Source: Chthoniobacterales bacterium
GTDB lineage: Bacteria; Verrucomicrobiota; Verrucomicrobiia; Chthoniobacterales; UBA10450
Direction of reading: 5' to 3'
Length of the DNA: 11,874 nt
Assembly (NCBI GenBank): GCA_013697365.1
Contig: JACCXA010000104.1
Location: 1-11,874, forward strand
The translations under genes were made by a program, and so were the position numbers. The notes below the pieces were generated by a model that was not told where the DNA came from, made no database searches, and saw only the letters and a list, made by a program, of their open reading frames with translations. The first letter of the stretch is position 1, and each line of letters opens with the position of its first letter. Of this stretch, positions 1-5,770 are shown piece by piece.

Positions 1-143
1 TCCCACTCCATCGTCGCCTTGTCGGTTTCGATTTCGGCAATCACGTCACCGGTCGCGACCTTCTCGCCTTTTTTCTTCTTCCACGCGACGACTGTACCTT
101 CCGTCATGGTGTCGCTCAGCTTCGGCATGTGGATATCAGGCAT
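1..143 (-). CDS. pdhC: Pyruvate dehydrogenase E2 (dihydrolipoamide acetyltransferase), N-terminal lipoyl domain, partial
   Basis: Only the first 47 codons are present; the gene runs off the left edge. The peptide begins MPDIHMPKLSDTMTEG and reaches the lipoylation motif ETDKATME at residues 39-46, with Lys42 as the expected lipoyl-lysine. This is the standard first half of a biotinyl/lipoyl domain of a 2-oxoacid dehydrogenase E2. The E2 core takes the acetyl group from E1 on the lipoyl arm and passes it to CoA. The start at 143 lies 13 nt after the pdhB stop; ATG at 128 is an in-frame alternative but would trim the first beta strand. Position directly after pdhA and pdhB makes the pyruvate complex more likely than the branched-chain or 2-oxoglutarate complex. 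The catalytic domain is outside the window, so substrate specificity cannot be read from this piece. Confidence 0.9.
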   Translation of the reverse strand, partial: MPDIHMPKLSDTMTEGTVVAWKKKKGEKVATGDVIAEIETDKATMEW

Positions 144-156
144 GGCGGTGGCTTCG

Positions 157-1140
157 TCAGGCGTAGCAAACCTTCTTCACAGCGGCGATGATCTTTTCCG
201 CGCTCGGCAGCACCGCTTGCTCGAGCCGTTCGTTATAAGGCATTGGAACATCTTCCTGGCTCACGCGAGCGATCGGCGCATCCAGTTCATCGAAGATCTC
301 CTTCTGAATCCGAAAGCAGATTTCCGCTCCAATACCGCAATAGGGCCGGTCCTGTTCAGCCACGACCACGCGATGGGTTTTGGAAACCGAAGCGAGAATC
401 GCCTGTAAATCCAGCGGCTTGATCGAGCGCAAGTCGAGCACTTCGGCGCTGATCTCTTCCCCTTCGAGCGTTTCGGCCGCGGCCAGGGCGAGCGGGACAG
501 TCTGCGCGTAGCAGATGATCGTGACGTCGCTGCCTTCACGCTTTAACTCGGCCTGGCCCAGCGGGATCAACAAATCATGCTCCAATGGCTCGACCATCCC
601 TTTCGAGCTGTAGAGCAGTTCGGATTCGAGGACCAGCACCGGGTTGTTGTCACGGATCGCCGTCTTGAGCAGTCCTTTCGCGTCGCGCGGCGTCGCCGGC
701 GTACAAATTTTCAAGCCAGGGAAATTTGCGTACAGACATTCCGTGGCGTGCGAATGCGTTGCGCCCAGTTGATGCGCGGGTCCATTCGGGCCGCGGAAGG
801 TAATTGGGATGTTGAACTGGCCACCCGACATGGTGAGCATGTTCGGCGCGTTATTGACGACCTGATCGAAGGCCACAAGTGAGAAGCTGAAGGTCATGAA
901 CTCGATGATCGGCCGCAACCCAACCATGGCCGCGCCCACACCCATTCCAGCGAAGCCGTTCTCGCTGATCGGGGTATCGATGATCCGCATGGACCCGAAG
1001 CGATCGAGCAAGCCTTGGCTAACCTTGTAGGCGCCGTTGTATTGCGCCACTTCTTCGCCCATGAGGAAGACGTTTTGATCGCGCTCTAACTCTTCGGCCA
1101 GAGCTTCGTTCAGAGCCTGGCGGTAAGTGATTTCCCTCAA
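157..1140 (-). CDS. pdhB: Pyruvate dehydrogenase E1 component, beta subunit
   Basis: The 327-aa product has the usual length of E1-beta. With E1-alpha it forms the thiamine-diphosphate-dependent alpha2beta2 enzyme that decarboxylates pyruvate and acetylates the E2 lipoyl arm. Visible marks are the N-terminal EITYRQALNEAL segment, the DTPISENGFAG motif (54-64) with the Glu60 that activates TPP, GATHSH (126-131) in the active-site loop, and the C-terminal transketolase domain with VLDLRSIKPLD (235-245) and VVVAEQD (258-264). The start codon is TTG at 1140, overlapping the pdhA TGA stop as TTGA. A GGAG sequence 7 nt upstream, and the good match of the N-terminus to family members, support this start; the next in-frame ATG (residue 27) would delete conserved sequence. 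A branched-chain 2-oxoacid or acetoin dehydrogenase E1-beta is the main alternative. Confidence 0.93.
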   Translation of the reverse strand: MREITYRQALNEALAEELERDQNVFLMGEEVAQYNGAYKVSQGLLDRFGSMRIIDTPISENGFAGMGVGAAMVGLRPIIEFMTFSFSLVAFDQVVNNAPNMLTMSGGQFNIPITFRGPNGPAHQLGATHSHATECLYANFPGLKICTPATPRDAKGLLKTAIRDNNPVLVLESELLYSSKGMVEPLEHDLLIPLGQAELKREGSDVTIICYAQTVPLALAAAETLEGEEISAEVLDLRSIKPLDLQAILASVSKTHRVVVAEQDRPYCGIGAEICFRIQKEIFDELDAPIARVSQEDVPMPYNERLEQAVLPSAEKIIAAVKKVCYA

Positions 1141-1151
1141 GTGCTCTCTCC
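1137..1151 (-). promoter_or_regulatory. Shine-Dalgarno and TTG start within the pdhA/pdhB junction
   Basis: On the minus strand GGAGAGAG begins at 1151 and GGAG ends 7 nt before the TTG codon at 1140-1138. The TTG overlaps the pdhA stop (TGA, 1139-1137). This is one of the few clear ribosome-binding sites in the window. It decides the pdhB start and suggests reinitiation of ribosomes finishing pdhA. Confidence 0.75.
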
Positions 1152-2114
1152 GTTCGCGTAGGTGTACTTGTAGAGATCCTCGAGAGGCGGCTCCTCGCTT
1201 TGTTCCGCGAACTTCACGCTCGCGAGAGCCGTGTCCTTCGCGCCTTTATCCATCGCGTCGAACTGCTCGTTCGTTAGTTTACCTTCACGCGTCAATTGCG
1301 CACGGAGCCGGGTAATCGGATCATCCATGCGGAACTTCTCTAGCTGGTCTTTCGTGCGATAACTCGCCGGATCCGACATGGAGTGGCCGCGATATCGATA
1401 GGTCCGAATCTCAACAAAGGCCGGATGCGGATCTTTCCGGATCCCATCGACCACTTCCGCGAGTTTGTCGCGCACGTCCCGGAAGTTCATGCCATCGGCC
1501 ACATAGCCCGCAATGTCGTAACCTTCCGCGCGATCCACGATTTGCTTTAGCGAAGTCGAGCGCTCGACTGATGTCCCCATGGCGAAGAGGTTGTTTTCGC
1601 AAATGAAAATGACGGGCAGCTTGTAAAGCCCCGCTAGGTTCAACGCTTCGTGAAAGGAACCTTGGTTGATCGCGCCATCGCCAAAGAAACAAAGCGTTAC
1701 GCGATCTTCCCCGCGGTATTTGGCCGCGAACGCCATCCCAGCCGCCAGCGGAACGTGCGCACCGACGATCGCGTGACCGCCATACATGTGATTCGCCTTG
1801 TCGAAATAATGCATCGATCCACCCAACCCGCGTGAACAGCCGGTCACCTTGCCGTAGAGCTCGGCCATGCAAGCATCCGCGCTTGTGCCGCGAGCGAGAG
1901 CATGGGCGTGATCGCGGTAAGCTGTAATCAGATAGTCATCGGGCCGGGTGGCTGCAATCGCGCCGATCACGACTGCCTCCTGTCCGATATAAAGATGACA
2001 AAACCCGCCGATCTTCTGCGCCTGATATTGCTGGCTCGCCCGTTCCTCAAAACGGCGGATCAGCAGCATCAGCGAGAGCATTTCGACTTCGTCGCGTTGC
2101 TCCGGCGATGACAT
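1137..2114 (-). CDS. pdhA: Pyruvate dehydrogenase E1 component, alpha subunit
   Basis: The 325-aa product is a full-length E1-alpha. The thiamine-diphosphate fold is shown by the GDG...NN motif: GDGAINQGSFHEALNLAG starts at residue 145 and ends with ENN at 173-175. The loop RGHSMSDPASYRT (242-254) is the conserved active-site loop that carries the regulatory serines in mitochondrial homologues. GGSMHYFD (98-105) and AYRDHAH (65-71) are also typical. It binds Mg-TPP and catalyses the rate-limiting decarboxylation together with PdhB. The ATG at 2114 follows the stop of the membrane-protein gene by 6 nt and has no Shine-Dalgarno sequence, so translation is probably coupled to the upstream gene. 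The pyruvate assignment rests on the motif set and the pdhA-pdhB-pdhC order; an acetoin dehydrogenase E1 is possible but less likely. Confidence 0.94.
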   Translation of the reverse strand: MSSPEQRDEVEMLSLMLLIRRFEERASQQYQAQKIGGFCHLYIGQEAVVIGAIAATRPDDYLITAYRDHAHALARGTSADACMAELYGKVTGCSRGLGGSMHYFDKANHMYGGHAIVGAHVPLAAGMAFAAKYRGEDRVTLCFFGDGAINQGSFHEALNLAGLYKLPVIFICENNLFAMGTSVERSTSLKQIVDRAEGYDIAGYVADGMNFRDVRDKLAEVVDGIRKDPHPAFVEIRTYRYRGHSMSDPASYRTKDQLEKFRMDDPITRLRAQLTREGKLTNEQFDAMDKGAKDTALASVKFAEQSEEPPLEDLYKYTYANGEST

Positions 2115-2120
2115 GCCGGA

Positions 2121-2714
2121 TTATGCGGCGCGAGACAGGGCCGCAGGGGCGCGCGAACGTTCGAACTTGGCGGCGAAGTTCATGCAAAGCACGAAGACCG
2201 CGGTGAAGAATAGATCACTGACCAGAGAGTTCCGAAAAAACATCCAGGCTGGCGTCGCGCTATATGCAGGAAGCCCAACGGTAAGCGCCTGGATTAAGCC
2301 GCCGAAGTTCTTCACGTAACCTGGATCGCTCAGCCAGGAGAACGCGTTCGTAATCACGTAAAAGATAACCGAGCCAGCAACCGAGGCGGGGAGCAAACTT
2401 CTGAAAGCAGCCTGATTCCGCAATGTTGCGCCAAGACAGACCACCACGATCAATGCGAGGTAGCGGCCGAAGATGAGGGGATCGAGCAGCGAAGCGGAAT
2501 AGTGAATGTTTAGGACAACGTCGGAAACGAGCAGCGCCAACAGGGGCACGCCCCATTTGTATTTTCCGGGAAAGAAAGCGCCACCGCAGAGAGCGATGGC
2601 CGCGAGCGGCGCGAAGTTAGACAGCCAGGTTGAGTCCGATTGAACAAAAAGTCCCATCGCGATGCGATACGCGACCGCGGAAATGATGAGGAGGAGTGCG
2701 GGAATCATCGGCAT
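2121..2714 (-). CDS. DUF6580-like polytopic membrane protein (ECF S-component-like)
   Basis: This 197-aa protein has about five or six hydrophobic segments, near residues 4-22, 33-48, 55-70, 82-96, 107-125 and 163-180. The segment NFAPLAAIALCGGAFF (33-48), the SDVVLN box (64-69), NAFSWL (123-128) and the late FFRNSLVSDLFFTA (159-172) match my memory of the DUF6580 family, whose members resemble vitamin-binding S components of energy-coupling-factor transporters. The substrate is unknown. ATG at 2714 is preceded by AGGAAGG (2730-2724) at good spacing; a second ATG at 2708 is possible. It ends 6 nt before pdhA, so it is very probably cotranscribed with the pyruvate dehydrogenase genes. Family assignment comes from recall, not a search; that it is a small integral membrane protein is clear from the sequence. 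Confidence 0.7.
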   Translation of the reverse strand: MPMIPALLLIISAVAYRIAMGLFVQSDSTWLSNFAPLAAIALCGGAFFPGKYKWGVPLLALLVSDVVLNIHYSASLLDPLIFGRYLALIVVVCLGATLRNQAAFRSLLPASVAGSVIFYVITNAFSWLSDPGYVKNFGGLIQALTVGLPAYSATPAWMFFRNSLVSDLFFTAVFVLCMNFAAKFERSRAPAALSRAA

Positions 2715-2778
2715 GACTTTTAACCTTCCTGAAAGATATGCAATGCGCTTCTGTCAGGCACACGCGACGTAATTGCAG

Positions 2779-2798
2779 GGGAAGCTGGCAAGCTTCCC
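2779..2798. repeat. Perfect hairpin, 8-bp arms, between rpsT and the membrane-protein gene
   Basis: GGGAAGCT and AGCTTCCC flank a 4-nt GGCA loop. It starts 63 nt after the rpsT stop on the minus strand and lies 64 nt before the next start codon. No T-run follows on either strand, so it is not a classical intrinsic terminator. It could attenuate read-through from rpsT, protect the mRNA end, or be a short palindromic repeat. Its minus-strand sequence shares the 11-mer GGAAGCTTGCC with the plus strand at 10011-10021. Confidence 0.6.
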
Positions 2799-2812
2799 GA
2801 TTGGAAATCTTA

Positions 2813-2851
2813 CGCGGAGGCCGAGGCAGCAAAGCCGCAGCCTACCCCGCG
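2813..2851. repeat. Imperfect GC-rich inverted repeat next to the rpsT stop
   Basis: The segment starts CGCGG and ends CCGCG (arms 2813-2817 and 2847-2851). The interior is only partly complementary, centred on an AAA at about 2831-2833. It begins about 11 nt after the rpsT stop codon. It may be the base of an rpsT 3' hairpin or half of a composite palindromic repeat with the hairpin at 2779-2798. There is no downstream T-tract. Confidence 0.35.
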
Positions 2852-2861
2852 TTTGTAAATC

Positions 2862-3122
2862 CTAGGCAGCAGCCGGCGTGACTGCGCCCGACTTATTCAG
2901 GCGCGCCTTCCGGCGATTAGCCGTGTTGCGATGGATGATCCCGCGCTTGGCCGCCTTGTCGACCGCTGAAACGAGAGCGCGAACGCTTTCCTTGTCCTCC
3001 TGGCCAGGGCTGTTGGCCACGCTCTTCTGCATCTTCCGCAACCGCGTCCGGACAGTTCGATTACGGAGAGAACGGACGGCCGTCTGTCGGGCACGTTTAG
3101 AGGCGGATTTGGTGTTGGCCAT
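2862..3122 (-). CDS. rpsT: 30S ribosomal protein S20
   Basis: The 86-aa product has the normal S20 length and begins MANTKSASKRARQ, the diagnostic N-terminus of the family. The rest is strongly basic, with KSxxKRxRQ (5-13) and SLRNRTVRTRLRK (18-30), and ends NRRKARLNK (69-77) plus a short Ala-rich tail. It binds 16S rRNA at the body of the small subunit. The reading frame is open further upstream to an ATG at 3185, but that adds 21 non-conserved residues, so ATG at 3122 is preferred. There is no Shine-Dalgarno sequence; the bases before ATG are TTTCTCCT. The gene lies 81 nt downstream of the transpeptidase gene and 147 nt upstream of the DUF6580-like gene. S20 synthesis is autoregulated in Escherichia coli; nothing here shows that directly. 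Confidence 0.96.
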   Translation of the reverse strand: MANTKSASKRARQTAVRSLRNRTVRTRLRKMQKSVANSPGQEDKESVRALVSAVDKAAKRGIIHRNTANRRKARLNKSGAVTPAAA

Positions 3123-3157
3123 AGGAGAAAATTCGGATCGGGAAAACCGGGCGTGGA

Positions 3158-3172
3158 GGCTCGCGGCGAGCC
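3158..3172. terminator. Short GC hairpin between the transpeptidase gene and rpsT
   Basis: GGCTCG and CGAGCC form a perfect 6-bp stem around a 3-nt loop, about 32 nt after the transpeptidase stop and 36 nt before the rpsT start. On the minus strand a GGTTTT stretch follows only about 10 nt later, so termination is weakly supported. On the plus strand GGTGTTTTGTC follows directly, but no plus-strand gene ends here. It may instead be part of the rpsT leader. Confidence 0.3.
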
Positions 3173-3203
3173 GGTGTTTTGTCAAATTGGCCCGGTCGCG
3201 ACG

Positions 3204-3899
3204 CTACGCTCCACCGGAACGACGAGCGACGCGCGTCGACGCTGCACTCTGTTGCCGCGGGTTGGCGATTCCCGACCGCACAAGAGGCGCTGGCCGACCC
3301 ACCTCTATCGGCGCGTCGGGCGCGTTGATCGGGTAAACGACCTTGGCCTTCACCACGCGTGGCAACGCCGCCGTGACCACCTTTACCACCGCGCCTACCG
3401 GGAGCTGACTATAGAGGGAGGTGACATCCTTGGACTTCATTCGGATGCACCCGTAGCTCGCCGGCTGGCCGATCTTCTTCTCTTCCGGTGTCCCGTGAAT
3501 GTAAATGCAGCGACTGAAGGCGTGCGAGGTGGAGGCTTCGAGTCCGCGCAGCCAGATAATCCGAGTAATAATCGGATCACGCCCGGGAGCGTTCGGGCGC
3601 AGAATCTCCCCGGTAAAGCGACGATGATGGAAGACGGCGCCGGTAGGCGCATGATCACCGATCTTCTGGGCCACGGCCATGGCGCCGATCGGTGTCGTCA
3701 TTCTGCCTTTACCATCGCCGAGGCCAAACTTGGATGTGGAAACCGGATAGGTGGTCACCTTCGCGCCGTTTTGCAGCAACATGAGCTTCTGCTCTTTGAC
3801 GCTGATAATGACTTCATTCCGGACTTCAGGGCTGCTCTGTGCTCGAAGGAAATTAGCACCAACCAAAAAGGCAAGAAGCAACAGCAACCGAGACGACAT
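3204..3899 (-). CDS. Exported L,D-transpeptidase (YkuD domain)
   Basis: The 231-aa protein starts MSSRLLLLLAFLVGANFLRAQ, a clear signal peptide with likely cleavage after residue 20. The YkuD catalytic domain follows at about 28-176. It contains IHGT (134-137) and the signature SYGCIRM (148-154), in which His135, Cys151 and Arg153 are the expected catalytic set. Enzymes of this family make 3-3 peptidoglycan crosslinks or anchor proteins to peptidoglycan in the periplasm. After the domain a Pro/Ala/Arg-rich tail (about 180-231) has no recognisable fold. The frame is open upstream to 3989, but the signal peptide fixes the start at 3899. It lies 32 nt after the glycosyltransferase stop on the same strand, probably in one transcript. 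Whether it crosslinks or attaches a lipoprotein cannot be told from the sequence. Confidence 0.9.
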   Translation of the reverse strand: MSSRLLLLLAFLVGANFLRAQSSPEVRNEVIISVKEQKLMLLQNGAKVTTYPVSTSKFGLGDGKGRMTTPIGAMAVAQKIGDHAPTGAVFHHRRFTGEILRPNAPGRDPIITRIIWLRGLEASTSHAFSRCIYIHGTPEEKKIGQPASYGCIRMKSKDVTSLYSQLPVGAVVKVVTAALPRVVKAKVVYPINAPDAPIEVGRPAPLVRSGIANPRQQSAASTRVARRSGGA

Positions 3900-3931
3900 C
3901 GGAGAACTTTTTATCAATGTCTGGTTTTTTG

Positions 3932-5437
3932 TCACGCTGGAATCGTCACTCCAGCACGTGAACTCCCGAAATTGAATTTCGGCCACCACTGTAAAAGCGA
4001 GCTCACAGAAACGTAAAGGAAGCCGATTTGAAACGTCGCCAGGAACGGGACTGAGATGTACTGGCCGTGACGAATGGCGAACCAGACGAAGTACGTGAAA
4101 TAGATCGCGAAGCCCATCTCAACCAGCGGCAGGAGCGACTTCATCGGCATGTATTTACACTTTCGCCAAGCCTGCTTCTCGCGTTCGATTCCGTATTTGG
4201 GTGTGCGCGCGAAGTCAGACTTGTGATTGAAGACAGCTTCCAGCACGGCCCGAGCGTTATTAATGGAGAGTCCAACCCCAAGGGCCAGCATGGCCGGCAA
4301 AAGGAGGATTTCCTTCATCCAGGTGCGCGGATGCAGCTCTCGCTGAGCACAAATATAGAAGACCGCGACGGATAATGAGGCGGTGAGAAAAATCGGAACG
4401 TCCACCAGCAACATTCGCAGCCAGCCAGTTTGCGGGCCACCGATCGAGGGGTGAAGGAGCACGCAGAGACAAGCAAGCAAGAGGTATGCGAAATTCGAAG
4501 TAAGATGAGCTGTCGCCTCGATTTTAAGGTAAACCGGCAAATTACTCCGCCAGATCGTCGGCAAAAGCTTCTTGCAGGTTTGAATGGAACCCTTCGTCCA
4601 GCGGTGCTGCTGCGACTTAAATCCGTTCATATCCACTGGGAGTTCGGCCGGTGTAATGACGTTCGGCAGAAAGATGAATTTCCAACCCGCCAACTGTGCG
4701 CGATAGCTTAGGTCAAGATCTTCCGTCAGCGTATCGTGCTGCCACCCACCCGCTTCCTCGATACAGGAGCGCCGCCAGAGACCAGCAGTGCCGTTGAAGT
4801 TGAAGAACCGGCCGCTTCGGCTGCGGGCGGTTTGCTCAAGGAGGAGGTGCCCATCGAGGAACATGGCCTGGACACGCGTCAGGAGAGAATAGGTGCGATT
4901 CAGGTGGCCCCAGCGGGTCTGGATCATCCCTACCTTCGGATCGGTGAAGAAATGGATTGTCTTCCTGAGCAGATCGCGCTGCGGAACAAAGTCCGCGTCG
5001 AGGATACAGACGAAATCACCTTGAGCGGAGGCTAGTCCGGTTTCGAGCGCGCCCGCTTTGAAACCCACCCGATCGACCCGGTGGATCAGCTCCACGCTCA
5101 AGCCCCGCTCCTTCAACTCGCGGACACAGCGCTCGGTTAATTCCTTGGTGTCGTCTGTTGAATCATCCAAAACCTGGATGTGCAGAAGCTCTCGCGGATA
5201 ATCGATCTCGCTGACAGACTTCAGTAAACGCTCAACGACATAAACTTCATTGAAGATCGGCAGCTGCATCGTCACGTGGGGCAACGACTCAAACCGTGCG
5301 GCGGGCGTGGACTCTTCTTTTCGGTGCTTCAGGAAGAGGTAAATGATGAAGTAGCGATGGATTCCGTAAGCTGAAAGGCCCAGCAATACGCTGAGGTAGC
5401 ATGTGGTCCAAATGAGATATCCAACGCTTCCTTGCAT
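3932..5437 (-). CDS. Processive family 2 glycosyltransferase, CESA/CSL-like membrane enzyme
   Basis: This 501-aa protein has one N-terminal membrane helix (about 7-36), a GT-A catalytic domain (about 54-290) and several C-terminal membrane segments (about 303-330, 341-363, 375-393, 436-457, 462-483). All motifs of a processive beta-glycosyltransferase are present: DDSTDD (91-96), DAD (147-149, metal and nucleotide-sugar binding), TED (238-240, catalytic base) and QQHRW (276-280). The layout resembles plant CSLA/CSLC and the cellulose-synthase-like bacterial family, so it probably uses a UDP- or GDP-sugar to make a beta-linked polysaccharide at the inner membrane. No PilZ domain and no bcsB, bcsC or cellulase gene is nearby, so cellulose itself is not supported. 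ATG at 5437 has no Shine-Dalgarno sequence. The exported L,D-transpeptidase follows 32 nt downstream, suggesting an envelope role. Confidence 0.88.
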   Translation of the reverse strand: MQGSVGYLIWTTCYLSVLLGLSAYGIHRYFIIYLFLKHRKEESTPAARFESLPHVTMQLPIFNEVYVVERLLKSVSEIDYPRELLHIQVLDDSTDDTKELTERCVRELKERGLSVELIHRVDRVGFKAGALETGLASAQGDFVCILDADFVPQRDLLRKTIHFFTDPKVGMIQTRWGHLNRTYSLLTRVQAMFLDGHLLLEQTARSRSGRFFNFNGTAGLWRRSCIEEAGGWQHDTLTEDLDLSYRAQLAGWKFIFLPNVITPAELPVDMNGFKSQQHRWTKGSIQTCKKLLPTIWRSNLPVYLKIEATAHLTSNFAYLLLACLCVLLHPSIGGPQTGWLRMLLVDVPIFLTASLSVAVFYICAQRELHPRTWMKEILLLPAMLALGVGLSINNARAVLEAVFNHKSDFARTPKYGIEREKQAWRKCKYMPMKSLLPLVEMGFAIYFTYFVWFAIRHGQYISVPFLATFQIGFLYVSVSSLLQWWPKFNFGSSRAGVTIPA

Positions 5438-5508
5438 AACGAATAGTGAGAAGTGCCGTCAACGATGCCCCGGCAAGGGCGACATGATGCCGCTTCCGAA
5501 GCTTCCGT

Positions 5509-5543
5509 CAAATCAAAAATGGCCGTTTTCCCTCTGGAAACGG
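5509..5543 (-). terminator. Terminator-like hairpin upstream of the glycosyltransferase gene
   Basis: Read on the minus strand, CCGTTTCC (5543-5536) pairs with GGAAAACGG (5531-5523) around a 4-nt loop, with one bulged base. The stem is followed within 3 nt by ATTTTTGATTTG (5520-5509). That is the form of an intrinsic terminator. It lies about 70 nt before the glycosyltransferase ATG with no gene ending upstream of it, so it would act as a leader attenuator or be fortuitous. Confidence 0.35.
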
Positions 5544-5624
5544 ACGGTCTCCGCAGCGCATTCACCCGGGCGCTCTGTTCCTTTTCAGATCTGGTTTCTC
5601 CAACTTCCATGAGTCGTTCGGCAC

Positions 5625-5639
5625 GCCGCTTTTCGCGGC
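5625..5639. repeat. Short hairpin in the divergent intergenic region
   Basis: GCCGC and GCGGC form a perfect 5-bp GC stem around the loop TTTTC. On the plus strand it is followed by AGAAAAAC, so it does not resemble a plus-strand terminator. Function unknown. Confidence 0.3.
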
Positions 5640-5695
5640 AGAAAAACATCCCAGACCCGCCCGTCGATAGCCTGCTTCCTGCTCCACACCGAGAG

Positions 5696-5710
5696 TGAGA
5701 GAACCTCTCA
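5696..5710. promoter_or_regulatory. Dyad TGAGAG-AAC-CTCTCA upstream of the sensor kinase
   Basis: Perfect 6-bp arms with a 3-nt spacer lie 60 bp before the kinase ATG. The position suits an operator or a 5'-leader hairpin. No factor can be named. Confidence 0.3.
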
Positions 5711-5770
5711 GGGGGCGATTTATTCCGCCTTTGCCGCCGCGGTTTCGCCGGTAGAGTTTTAAAACCTCCG

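Larger units (their letters stand above)
5438..5770. other. Divergent intergenic region between glycosyltransferase and sensor kinase
   Basis: These 333 bp separate two divergent genes and must hold promoters for both, but I see no convincing -35/-10 pair. Short overlapping frames exist on both strands but show no recognisable protein and no good start context. The region contains stem-loops at 5523-5543, 5625-5639 and 5696-5710 and a 10-bp palindrome GTTTTAAAAC (5756-5765) just before the kinase start. Confidence 0.6.

Noticed and set aside
1411..1872. 153-codon minus-strand frame inside pdhA
   Set aside because: It is an out-of-frame shadow fully inside pdhA, which has intact family motifs.
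2715..2861. Thiamine or cobalamin riboswitch in the leader of the DUF6580-like gene
   Set aside because: No THI-box core (CTGAGA) or B12-box core could be found on the minus strand; the structures present are simple palindromes.
3157..3185. TTGACA (3185-3180, minus strand) as a -35 box for rpsT
   Set aside because: The -35 match is perfect, but no -10-like hexamer lies 16-18 bp downstream; the bases there are GAGCCT within a hairpin.
3153..4016. 287-codon plus-strand frame opposite the transpeptidase gene
   Set aside because: It is antisense to a gene with a clear signal peptide and YkuD motif and has no recognisable domain.
5453..5698. 81-codon plus-strand frame in the divergent intergenic region
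   Set aside because: No family resemblance, no ribosome-binding site, low-quality composition, and it lies over several dyads; treated as chance.
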